From Candidatus Thorarchaeota archaeon (GTDB lineage Archaea > Asgardarchaeota > Thorarchaeia > Thorarchaeales > Thorarchaeaceae), in contig JAEOSL010000097.1 in NCBI GenBank assembly GCA_016840385.1, positions 1 to 13,512 on the forward strand: a stretch of DNA of 13,512 bases, read 5' to 3'. The translations under genes and the position numbers were made by a program. The notes beneath the pieces were generated by a model that was given only the letters and a program-made list of their open reading frames with translations, ran no database searches and was not told the origin of the DNA. Numbering within the stretch: position 1 is the stretch's first letter; each line of letters opens with the position of its first letter. Below are positions 5,302 to 11,664 of the stretch, in pieces.

Positions 5302-7122
5302 ATGCGTATTGCCATTTTAGACAAGGAACGTTGCAGACCAAAAGACTGCTCTCATGAGTGTCAGCGATTCTGCCCACGTGTACGTACTGGTGATGAGACC
5401 GTAGTCTTTCCTGAAGGTCCCGATAAACCACCAGTCATCGTAGAAGCACTCTGTTCAGGCGAAGCTATCTGTGTCAAGAAATGTCCATATCATTGCATCA
5501 ACATCGTAAATCTACCCGAAGAGCTAGAATCTAACACAAGCCATCGTTATAGTGTGAATGGATTCAAGATGTTTAGAATGCCCATTCCAAAACAAGGTCA
5601 GGTTCTTGGATTAATTGGACCTAATGGGATCGGCAAGACAACAGCTATTCAGATACTTGCTGGAGAATTGAAGCCAAACCTTGGACGCGTTGAAGACCCA
5701 CCTGAATGGGATGAGGTCATCAAAGAGTATCGTGGTTCTGAACTACAACCTTTCTTTGAGAAGATACAGACTGGGAATATTGTCCCAATCCACAAACCTC
5801 AGACAATCACACATCTACCCAAGATAAAGAGCATAGCTGACAAACCCATTAGTGATCTATTAGAAAATGCTGACAATTCAGGTCGTCTAAAAGAGCTCAA
5901 GGATGACATGAATCTCACAGATATCTGGGACCGCCCAGTCAAGTTCCTCAGTGGTGGTGAGTTACAGCGTGTCGCTATGACTGCAGCTATCGTTCGAGAC
6001 GGTGAGATATACTTCTTTGATGAGCCCACAGCGTATCTGGATGTTCGTGAGCGCCTTCGAGTAGGTCGTGCAATTAGGCAGTTGGCTGACCAAGGCAAGA
6101 CTGTAATTGTTGTTGAACACGACCTGTCGATTCTCGATTATGTTTCAGACCTTGTGTGTATGTTCTATGGAAAACCTGGTGTCTATGGTATTGTTTCACA
6201 TCCTCATGGTACAAGAGTGGGTGTGAACATCTTCCTTGATGGTTTCATTCCTGATGAGAACATGAGATTTAGAGACACTTCTATTTCCTTCAAGGGAATG
6301 AGTGCTGAAGATGAGGAATTTGCCTCTGGACAAACTCTCCTAGAATATGGAGATATGCGAAAAGATTTCGAGGATTTCACACTAGAAGCAAAAGGTGGTC
6401 GAATTTCAAAAGGTCAGGTCGTTGGAATCCTGGGTCCAAACGGAATTGGAAAGACAACCTTTGTACGAATGCTCGCTGGTGAACTAGATCCTGATGAAGG
6501 CGAAGTTCCAACAAAGACAATGACAGGTCTCGACCTGAAGATCAGTTACAAACCACAGTATATTTCAGCTGATTTTGAAGGAAATCTCAGAATGTACCTC
6601 CGAAGCGCAGGTGGTCAGGCCATTGATTCAGCTGACTTCAGAACTGCTGTTATCAAGAAGCTTGAGCTCGAACACCTCATGGAGCATCAAATTCAGGACT
6701 TGAGTGGTGGTGAGCTACAACGTTCAGCTATTGCAGCCTGTCTAGCTCGAGAGGCTGACATCTATCTGCTAGACGAACCTTCTGCATTCCTTGATATTGA
6801 ACAACGATTGGCAAGTTCACGAGCAATTCGCAGGCTTGTGAGAAACAATATGAAGACAGCATTCATAGTTGAGCACTCAATCCTTATGGCAGACTATCTC
6901 AGTGACAGCATGATTGTCTTTAACGGAGTGCCTGGAAAATCTGGAAAGGCATCATCCATTAGGACACTCAGGAGTGGAATGAACACCTTCCTGAAAGATA
7001 TGGGTGTGACCTTCAGACGAGACCCTCAGACAGGTCGACCTAGAGTTAACAAGGATGGCTCACAGTTAGACTCGCAGCAGAAAGCCTCTGGCGAGTATTA
7101 TTACATTGGAAAGGGAAAGTGA
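5302..7122 (+). CDS. ABCE1/Rli1 ribosome-recycling ATPase with atypical Fe-S motif
   Basis: ABCE1 splits post-termination ribosomes into subunits with aRF1/Pelota and acts with initiation factors; it is a soluble cytoplasmic protein. At 606 residues the length is normal. Order: an N-terminal Fe-S domain (1-70); NBD1 with GPNGIGKTT (Lys112), signature LSGGELQRVA, Walker B FFDEPTAYLD and VVEHD; hinge GINIFLDG-type (here GVNIFLDG); NBD2 with a second GPNGIGKTT, LSGGELQRSA, LLDEPSAFLD and VEHS; and the typical C-terminal FRRDPQTGRPRVNK tail. Both ATPase sites look intact. The first Fe-S motif is normal (Cys11, 16, 20, 24). The second is odd: the canonical CxxCxxCxxxC reads CSGEAICVKKC, with Glu54 in place of the second cysteine, while an extra cysteine appears at 65. 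In NBD2 the residue after the switch histidine is Ser rather than the usual Asp. The stop lies 5 nt from that of convergent udp. Confidence 0.98.
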   Translation: MRIAILDKERCRPKDCSHECQRFCPRVRTGDETVVFPEGPDKPPVIVEALCSGEAICVKKCPYHCINIVNLPEELESNTSHRYSVNGFKMFRMPIPKQGQVLGLIGPNGIGKTTAIQILAGELKPNLGRVEDPPEWDEVIKEYRGSELQPFFEKIQTGNIVPIHKPQTITHLPKIKSIADKPISDLLENADNSGRLKELKDDMNLTDIWDRPVKFLSGGELQRVAMTAAIVRDGEIYFFDEPTAYLDVRERLRVGRAIRQLADQGKTVIVVEHDLSILDYVSDLVCMFYGKPGVYGIVSHPHGTRVGVNIFLDGFIPDENMRFRDTSISFKGMSAEDEEFASGQTLLEYGDMRKDFEDFTLEAKGGRISKGQVVGILGPNGIGKTTFVRMLAGELDPDEGEVPTKTMTGLDLKISYKPQYISADFEGNLRMYLRSAGGQAIDSADFRTAVIKKLELEHLMEHQIQDLSGGELQRSAIAACLAREADIYLLDEPSAFLDIEQRLASSRAIRRLVRNNMKTAFIVEHSILMADYLSDSMIVFNGVPGKSGKASSIRTLRSGMNTFLKDMGVTFRRDPQTGRPRVNKDGSQLDSQQKASGEYYYIGKGK

Positions 7123-7127
7123 AGGAT

Positions 7128-7955
7128 CTACTTTCGAAGACTGGGATTCCAGTATTTCTTACCAGCTTTCTCCTTATCCATATCTGCTAGAATCTTCACA
7201 GCCTCATTGCCAATTTTGATTACATCTGCCTCTCCCTTTACTGCAAATTCATCACGAACTCTATTGGCATACACAGCACATGCAGCTCCAGTTCGAAATC
7301 CGAATATATTACCAAGAGTGAATAGAGTAGCTGCTTCCATCTCGAAATTCGCAACATTGGCCTTAGTCAAGTCCTTGATCAGGGTTTCACTCATGCTCTG
7401 TGTGTACCCTCCAAATCCCGGTCTTGATTGACCTAGATAGAATGAATCAGTAGACGCTGATATTCCCAGATGATATATGAAACCTAAGGTTTCTGCGGCC
7501 TCGACAAAAGCTAACACTACTTCATAGGATGCGGATGCGGGATATTCTGGACGTACATACTGCTTGCTTGTACCATCCAGTCTGACTGCCGCTGTTGAAA
7601 TGATGATATCTCCAATCTCTATGTCTTCCTTCAATGTAGCACAAGAGCCAACTCGGAGAAAAGTATCCGCTCCCACATTGGCAAGCTCTTCAATAACTAT
7701 CGCAGTTCCTGGTCCCCCAATACCAGTAGAACAAGCTGATATGTCCGCACCTTTGTACTTCCCAGTGTGTGTAACAAATTGTCTGTGCATAGCTACTTCT
7801 TTCGATGAATCCCAGAGCGAACTTATCCGTTCAACTCTCTGAGGGTCACCTGGTATCAAAACGGATTTTGCCACTTCACCCTCTTTCACTTCAAGATGAT
7901 ATTGTTCTCTATCCTCGGTCACTGGTCTGGTTGCGGAAACCTTTTTGTCTGTCAT
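7128..7955 (-). CDS. udp: Uridine phosphorylase
   Basis: Splits uridine with phosphate to uracil and ribose-1-phosphate in nucleoside salvage; cytoplasmic. The 275 residues align by eye with E. coli Udp: phosphate-binding LIPGDPQRVERI (Arg40), Arg58, TGIGGPGTAIVIEELA (77-92), then TFLRVGS (Arg101, Ser104). The uracil-specific pair Gln176 and Arg178 (YLGQSRP) matches E. coli Gln166/Arg168, and ribose-binding NFEMEAAT gives Glu205, Met206, Glu207. These residues argue for a pyrimidine rather than purine phosphorylase. About ten extra residues at the N-terminus and a Lys-rich C-terminus are the only differences in size. The ATG at 7955 has a GAGTGGT-like ribosome-binding site. The gene is divergent from the TnpB element and convergent with ABCE1. 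Confidence 0.94.
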   Translation of the reverse strand: MTDKKVSATRPVTEDREQYHLEVKEGEVAKSVLIPGDPQRVERISSLWDSSKEVAMHRQFVTHTGKYKGADISACSTGIGGPGTAIVIEELANVGADTFLRVGSCATLKEDIEIGDIIISTAAVRLDGTSKQYVRPEYPASASYEVVLAFVEAAETLGFIYHLGISASTDSFYLGQSRPGFGGYTQSMSETLIKDLTKANVANFEMEAATLFTLGNIFGFRTGAACAVYANRVRDEFAVKGEADVIKIGNEAVKILADMDKEKAGKKYWNPSLRK

Positions 7956-7985
7956 TCAAACCACTCTCTCACAATTAACAAACAA

Positions 7986-7994
7986 TGATTTACC
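7986..7994 (-). promoter_or_regulatory. Possible TATA-like box for udp
   Basis: On the minus strand this reads GGTAAATCA, about 31-39 bases ahead of the ATG at 7955. It sits back to back with the plus-strand box at 8011-8018, as expected for two divergent genes. Confidence 0.35.
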
Positions 7995-8010
7995 CCTTTC
8001 GCATCCGTAA

Positions 8011-8018
8011 GTTTAACT
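8011..8018 (+). promoter_or_regulatory. TATA-like box, probably the ancestral aldolase promoter
   Basis: GTTTAACT is the best plus-strand box in the gap after udp. It is about 140 bases from the tnpB start, too far for a leaderless gene. If the TnpB element were removed (about 8023 to 9392), the box would lie about 25 bases from the aldolase ATG, the usual archaeal spacing. Confidence 0.4.
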
Positions 8019-8115
8019 TGATAAGCTTGCTACAAGAATGCGCTAAGATTGAGGTTGGAGACAGCTGTGCAAATCCTGAGTAAATCTAGACATCCATGAA
8101 AGTCCACTCTTGTAT

Positions 8116-8129
8116 GAGCTTATTAGCTC
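8116..8129. repeat. Left-end hairpin candidate of the TnpB element
   Basis: Arms gagct (8116-8120) and agctc (8125-8129) flank the loop tatt. IS200/IS605 elements carry subterminal hairpins recognised by TnpA; this is the clearest one upstream of tnpB. Five base pairs could also arise by chance. Confidence 0.4.
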
Positions 8130-8155
8130 CTAGAAAGACTATTTGCTGAACCTGA

Positions 8156-9385
8156 ATGTTGACCAATAAGGCCTACAGGTATGAGTTGGATCCGAATAAC
8201 ATCCAAAGGTCATCCCTTGCTCAACATGCAGGTGTAGCTCGTTTTGCCTACAACTGGGGTCTCGAACATCGGATTGCACGATACAAGAATAATCAAGGTG
8301 AGAATAGGTTCACTGACGATATGAAGCAGCATAAGCTCCTCAACTCACTGAAGAAGGAACAGTTCTCATGGATGTACGAAACCTCGAAGTGTGCACCTCA
8401 AGAAGCCCTGAGAGACCTCCATAGAGCTTTCCAGAACTTCTATCGAGGGCTCAAGTCTGGGAAGAAGGTGGGATTTCCTCGCTTCAAGAGGCGGGGAGTC
8501 AGGGATAGCTTCAGGTTGACTGGGACTATCAGGTTTCACAAGAGGGCAATCCAGCTCCCACGGATTGGAAGGGTCCGGATAAAGGAGAAGAGAGAGAAGT
8601 ATCACAGTGGAAGGATACTCTCGGTCACTGTGCGGCGACGGGCCAACAGGTGGTTTGTTTCAGTCACTGTGGAGGAGGACATCCTTAGCCCACAACCCGT
8701 AATAGGGGCACCAGTGGGAGTAGACCTGGGAGTGAAGACTCTGGCCACTCTGAGTGATGGGACCACCTTTGCAAACCCACGGGCTCTGGGAAGACGATTG
8801 AGAAAATTAGGACAGCTCTCAAAGAGCCTGTCACGAAAGAAGAAGGGGAGCAAGAACCACGAAAAGGCGAAATTACGACTTGCAAAGATGTACCTAAGGG
8901 TCTTCAATATCCGACAGGACACACTACACAAGGTGACGACCTACCTTGCCAAGAGCCACGGTAAGGTAGTGATCGAAGACTTGAATGTGTCAGGGATGGT
9001 GAAGAACCGAAGGCTTGCAAGCATCATAGCTGATGTGGGGTTCTATGAGTTCAGACGACAGCTGGAGTACAAGTGTGGGTGGTATGGTTCTGAGCTTGTC
9101 GTCGTTTCAAGGACATTTCCGTCCTCGAAGATGTGTTCACGTTGTGGGCATAGGAAGAATGAACTTTCTCTATCAGAGAGAGTATATCATTGTGAACAGT
9201 GTGGGATAGTGATCGACAGGGATCTCAATGCTGCACTAAATCTGGTCGCCGTCAGTTTGCCGGAGACTGAAAACGCCTGTGGAGAGGAAGTAAGACTCTT
9301 AGCGGATTCCTTAAATCTGCAGAGAGCTGCCTTTGAGAAGCAGGAACCGAACATCATCCAGGACTCGAAGTCCAGGAATGTCTAG
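8156..9385 (+). CDS. tnpB: TnpB RNA-guided endonuclease, IS605 family
   Basis: TnpB is a compact RNA-guided DNA nuclease, ancestor of Cas12, that cuts DNA beside a target-adjacent motif using an omega-RNA made from the element's right end. The 409-residue protein is full length (ISDra2 TnpB has 408). The N-terminal half has the usual helix-turn-helix and WED-like features (AYRYELDPNN, FAYNWGLEHR, VGFPRFKRRG). The RuvC catalytic residues are all present: Asp190 (VGVDLGVKTLATL), Glu274 (VIEDLN) and Asp354 (DRDLNAALNL). The zinc ribbon between them has Cys327, Cys330, Cys346 and Cys349. It therefore looks active, not decayed. Its sequence seems somewhat more G-rich than its neighbours, in line with transfer. 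No tnpA accompanies it. The stop codon lies inside a long stem-loop, and the aldolase starts 23 nt later. Confidence 0.95.
   Translation: MLTNKAYRYELDPNNIQRSSLAQHAGVARFAYNWGLEHRIARYKNNQGENRFTDDMKQHKLLNSLKKEQFSWMYETSKCAPQEALRDLHRAFQNFYRGLKSGKKVGFPRFKRRGVRDSFRLTGTIRFHKRAIQLPRIGRVRIKEKREKYHSGRILSVTVRRRANRWFVSVTVEEDILSPQPVIGAPVGVDLGVKTLATLSDGTTFANPRALGRRLRKLGQLSKSLSRKKKGSKNHEKAKLRLAKMYLRVFNIRQDTLHKVTTYLAKSHGKVVIEDLNVSGMVKNRRLASIIADVGFYEFRRQLEYKCGWYGSELVVVSRTFPSSKMCSRCGHRKNELSLSERVYHCEQCGIVIDRDLNAALNLVAVSLPETENACGEEVRLLADSLNLQRAAFEKQEPNIIQDSKSRNV
9309..9316 (+). promoter_or_regulatory. Possible internal promoter box near the tnpB 3' end
   Basis: CCTTAAAT inside tnpB would start a transcript near 9340, just before the stem-loop at 9347-9392 and about 70 nt ahead of the aldolase ATG. 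It could supply both an omega-RNA and a replacement promoter for the aldolase. Only sequence resemblance and spacing support it. Confidence 0.25.
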
Positions 9386-9392
9386 GTTTCGG
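9347..9392 (+). ncRNA. Right-end composite stem-loop, candidate omega-RNA scaffold
   Basis: Nested pairings all share one axis: ccga (9347-9350) with tcgg (9389-9392); acat (9351-9354) with atgt (9378-9381); tcc (9357-9359) with gga (9375-9377); and ggact (9361-9365) with agtcc (9369-9373) around a cga loop. Small interruptions are ca, an A-A mismatch and a 6-nt bulge. It spans the tnpB stop codon, exactly where omega-RNA scaffolds of IS200/IS605 elements lie. The guide would be the bases just downstream, that is, the start of the aldolase gene. Pairing is seen directly; the RNA itself is inferred. Confidence 0.5.
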
Positions 9393-9408
9393 GGAACGGT
9401 TGGAGAAC

Positions 9409-10296
9409 ATGACAAAGCTTGAAGATTTACATCATCTAAACCTTGGAAAAAGAGTACGTCTACACAGAATGATGTATGAACATGGACCTGGAAATGGAAA
9501 ATTAATGATACTCCCGATTGATCAAGGACTGGAACACGGTCCTGTCGATTTCTTTCCTAATCCTCCTTCTGCAAATCCTGAATTTCAATTCAAACTAGCA
9601 GTAGAAGGTGGATATTCTGGAATTGCACTCCATCTCGGTCTAGCCGAAAAATACGCACCAAAATATGCAGGGAAGATTCCAATCGTGTTGAAGATTAATG
9701 GTAAGACACGTATCCCTTCCGCAGCTCAACCTGTTTCACCGATGACAGGTTCGGTTGAGGATGCTGTGCGTATTGGAGCTGATGCAGTTGGATACACGCT
9801 CTACGTTGGAAGTCCAAACCAAGTAACTGACTTCACACAATTTCGAAAAGTAAAGGAAGATGCTGAGAGATACGGAATGCCAATTATAATGTGGGCTTAT
9901 CCTCGCGGAGAAGATGTTGATAAGAAAGGTGGCCGTGATTCACTCTTTGCAGTAGATTATGCAGCACGTGTTGCAGATGAATTAGGTGCTGACATTGTGA
10001 AGCTGAATGTACCAGTTGATAATCCTAAGACCAGATCTCAACAACGAAGTCCCTACGATAAGATGGAACTGAGTTATGAGGAAGGAGTAGCCAAAGTGGT
10101 AAAAACAGCTGGAAAATGTTTAGTTCTCTTCTCAGGTGGAGGAATGATGAGCGATGAGGAACTCGTTCATAGAGCCAAGGCTTGCATCGAACAGGGTGCA
10201 ACAGGTCTCATTTTCGGTAGAAATCTCTGGCAGAGAGAATGGGATGATGCTCTAGCTATGACCAAGAAGCTAAAAGATATGATGGCTAGCTTATAG
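9409..10296 (+). CDS. Fructose-bisphosphate aldolase, archaeal class I (DhnA type)
   Basis: Cleaves or forms fructose-1,6-bisphosphate through a Schiff base; cytoplasmic, central sugar metabolism. The 295-residue (beta-alpha)8 protein shows LPIDQGLEHGP (Asp38, Glu42, His43) near the N-terminus, Tyr164 in WAYPRG, the likely proton donor, and Lys198 in DIVKLNVP, the likely Schiff-base lysine, by comparison with the Thermoproteus enzyme. The glycine-rich LFSGGGMMSDEE and GATGLIFGRNLWQ near the C-terminus form the phosphate-binding site. The ATG at 9409 is preferred over a TTG at 9400; GGAG lies only three bases ahead of it, which is tight. The tnpB gene ends 23 nt upstream and appears to have displaced the promoter. 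The next gene encodes a second, unrelated FBP aldolase. Related DhnA-type enzymes make aromatic precursors (ADH synthase), a less likely alternative. Confidence 0.92.
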   Translation: MTKLEDLHHLNLGKRVRLHRMMYEHGPGNGKLMILPIDQGLEHGPVDFFPNPPSANPEFQFKLAVEGGYSGIALHLGLAEKYAPKYAGKIPIVLKINGKTRIPSAAQPVSPMTGSVEDAVRIGADAVGYTLYVGSPNQVTDFTQFRKVKEDAERYGMPIIMWAYPRGEDVDKKGGRDSLFAVDYAARVADELGADIVKLNVPVDNPKTRSQQRSPYDKMELSYEEGVAKVVKTAGKCLVLFSGGGMMSDEELVHRAKACIEQGATGLIFGRNLWQREWDDALAMTKKLKDMMASL

Positions 10297-10311
10297 TTCC
10301 GGATTGCAACA

Positions 10312-10316
10312 TTTTT
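10312..10316 (+). terminator. T-run after the aldolase gene
   Basis: Five T start 16 nt after the aldolase stop codon without a preceding hairpin. This could act as an archaeal oligo-T terminator and would separate the aldolase transcript from the next gene, which has its own TATA box. Confidence 0.35.
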
Positions 10317-10340
10317 GCCTTCCCGGCTTAATGATAACTA

Positions 10341-10352
10341 TTATATGTATAA
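10341..10352 (+). promoter_or_regulatory. TATA box for FBP aldolase/phosphatase
   Basis: The stretch TTATATGTATAA is the most convincing TATA box in the window. Transcription would start near 10372, leaving a leader of about 60 nt that contains a small hairpin, a T-run and an AAGGAG ribosome-binding site (10416-10421) ten bases before the ATG. Confidence 0.55.
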
Positions 10353-10369
10353 AGAATAGTCGAAGGCTC

Positions 10370-10387
10370 AAGCGGGGGCTTCTTTTT
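10370..10387 (+). promoter_or_regulatory. Leader hairpin plus T-run ahead of FBP aldolase/phosphatase
   Basis: Arms aagc (10370-10373) and gctt (10378-10381) flank gggg; an alternative pairing is gaag (10362-10365) with cttc (10379-10382). The sequence CTTCTTTTTC follows. It resembles a weak terminator placed near the expected transcription start, so it might attenuate this gene, or it may just be the leader's start region. No riboswitch class is recognised. Confidence 0.25.
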
Positions 10388-10431
10388 CGGCTCTTGCGAA
10401 CAAAAAAGAATATTGAAGGAGCGAAATACAA

Positions 10432-11580
10432 ATGGTTGAAACCACCATTAGTGTGATCAAAGCAGACATTGGATCACTAGCTGGTCATGTAGTTGTTCCC
10501 GACTTCATACTCGAACTTGCGAGGAAGTCGTTGAAAGAAGGAGTCGAGAAGAAGATCATTAATGACTTCCATGTCACTCATGCAGGTGACGATCTCGAAC
10601 TTATTATGACTCACCACAAGGGCGAGGGTAATGAAGATGTTCACAAGCTTGCTTGGGACACTTTCATCAAAGGTACCGAACTTGGTCGTGAGAAGAAGAT
10701 CTATGCAGCAGGTCAAGACATTCTAACTGATACTTTCAGTGGCAATGTGAAGGGTATGGGACCCGGCTCTGCCGAGATGACATTTGAGGAGCGCAAATCT
10801 GAACCGGTTGCAATCTTCATGGCAGATAAGACAGACCCTGGTGCATATAACTTACCCATCTTCAAGATCTTTGCAGACCCATTCAATACTGCAGGTCTTG
10901 TAATTGACCCAAATCTACACGATGGATTCCGATTTGTTATTCAGGATGTCAAGAGTGATACACCAATTTTCATTGAAATGAAAGCTCCTGAAGAGATGTA
11001 CGATATCCTTGCACTTCTTGGTAGTACTGGTAGGTACACCATCAAGAAGGTATACCGTGCTGATGGTATGATCACAGCTTCAGTTAGTACTGACAAACTC
11101 CACATGATAGCAGGCAAGTATGTAGGAAAAGATGATCCTGTTGCTATTGTACGTGCACACTCTGGCCTCCCCGCCATGGGAGAAGTACTAGAAGCCTTCA
11201 CCCTTCCACATCTAGTGTCTGGATGGATGAGAGGTTCCCATACAGGTCCACTTCTACCAGTGGGTCTTAAGGACTCCCGCTGTACTCGCTTTGATGGTCC
11301 ACCAAGAGTTGTAGCTCTCGGTTTCCAGGTTTCAAATGGAATGCTTGTTGGTCCGGTTGATCTGTTTGATGATGTTGCTTTTGACATTAGTCGCCAACGC
11401 GGCATGGAGATGGCCGATTATCTACGCAGACACGGTCCCTTCCAGCCCCACAGACTCAGTGATGATCAGATGGAGTACACAACTCTACCGAAAGTCCTCA
11501 AAAGCTGTGCGAGTAGGTTTGTGGAAGAAGAAATAGTACCAAAGGGTAAAGTGAAGGACACATCTAACTCAGCTGAGTAA
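10432..11580 (+). CDS. Fructose-1,6-bisphosphate aldolase/phosphatase (bifunctional)
   Basis: One active site condenses dihydroxyacetone phosphate with glyceraldehyde-3-phosphate and then removes the C1 phosphate, giving fructose-6-phosphate; this makes gluconeogenesis one-way in archaea and some deep bacteria. The 382 residues show the family motifs: KADIGSLAGH (Asp12, His19, metal and phosphate binding), HAGDDLELIMTH (50-61), AAGQDILTDTFSGNVKGMGPG (92-112), EPVAIFMADKTDPGAYN (124-140), and GRYTIKKVY, where Tyr202 and Lys205 have the Tyr-x2-Lys spacing of the known proton donor and Schiff-base lysine. Tyr330 in DYLRRHGPF is the likely third catalytic tyrosine of the mobile loop. Length is normal for the family. 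It has its own TATA box and ribosome-binding site, and a hairpin/T-run terminator. It sits directly behind the class I aldolase gene, probably as a separate transcript. Confidence 0.96.
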   Translation: MVETTISVIKADIGSLAGHVVVPDFILELARKSLKEGVEKKIINDFHVTHAGDDLELIMTHHKGEGNEDVHKLAWDTFIKGTELGREKKIYAAGQDILTDTFSGNVKGMGPGSAEMTFEERKSEPVAIFMADKTDPGAYNLPIFKIFADPFNTAGLVIDPNLHDGFRFVIQDVKSDTPIFIEMKAPEEMYDILALLGSTGRYTIKKVYRADGMITASVSTDKLHMIAGKYVGKDDPVAIVRAHSGLPAMGEVLEAFTLPHLVSGWMRGSHTGPLLPVGLKDSRCTRFDGPPRVVALGFQVSNGMLVGPVDLFDDVAFDISRQRGMEMADYLRRHGPFQPHRLSDDQMEYTTLPKVLKSCASRFVEEEIVPKGKVKDTSNSAE

Positions 11581-11588
11581 GTGTCTAA

Positions 11589-11622
11589 GCGGGATGAATA
11601 ATCCCGCCCTTCACTCTTTTTT
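11589..11622 (+). terminator. Hairpin and T6 terminator after FBP aldolase/phosphatase
   Basis: A perfect 7-bp stem, gcgggat (11589-11595) with atcccgc (11601-11607), has a 5-nt loop and is followed after 9 nt by six T (11617-11622). It begins 9 nt after the stop codon. On the opposite strand no T-run follows, so it should act only on plus-strand transcripts. Confidence 0.65.
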
Positions 11623-11640
11623 GAATAGAATTAATCACAT

Positions 11641-11664
11641 CGTCCAGTTTTCTCTATTTGGACG
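11641..11664 (-). repeat. Inverted repeat at the 3' end of the NosD-like gene
   Basis: Arms cgtcca (11641-11646) and tggacg (11659-11664) flank a 12-nt loop that contains the NosD-like stop codon (11654-11656). It may shape the mRNA 3' end of the minus-strand gene; there is no T-run next to it on that strand. Confidence 0.35.

Larger units (their letters stand above)
8023..9394 (+). mobile_element. IS200/IS605-type element with tnpB only (IS1341-like)
   Basis: The element consists of an intact tnpB with structured sequence on each side: a hairpin 27 nt before the gene (8116-8129) and a composite stem-loop across its stop codon (9347-9392). There is no Y1 transposase (tnpA), so movement would need one supplied in trans. 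No terminal inverted repeats or target duplication are expected for this family, and the exact ends cannot be fixed here. The left end is placed after TTGAT (8018-8022), a sequence known as the target-adjacent motif of ISDra2, but that is only a guess; the supported inner limits are 8116 and 9392. The right end lies within 16 nt of the aldolase start codon. Confidence 0.6.

Noticed and set aside
5302..5530. A frameshift or sequencing error explaining the odd Fe-S motif
   Set aside because: The residues on both sides (VKKCP, INIVNLP, LC) stay in the conserved frame, and Glu54 needs more than one base change from a Cys codon.
8156..9385. Reading the tnpB product as a Cas12 effector of a CRISPR system
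   Set aside because: Its length matches TnpB, and no repeat-spacer array or other cas gene is present in the window.
9400..9402. TTG start for the class I aldolase
   Set aside because: An ATG follows three codons later; the TTG lies right at the end of the mobile element and has no better ribosome-binding site.
10941..11405. A 154-codon minus-strand frame
   Set aside because: It is antisense to the conserved FBP aldolase/phosphatase and has no recognisable features.
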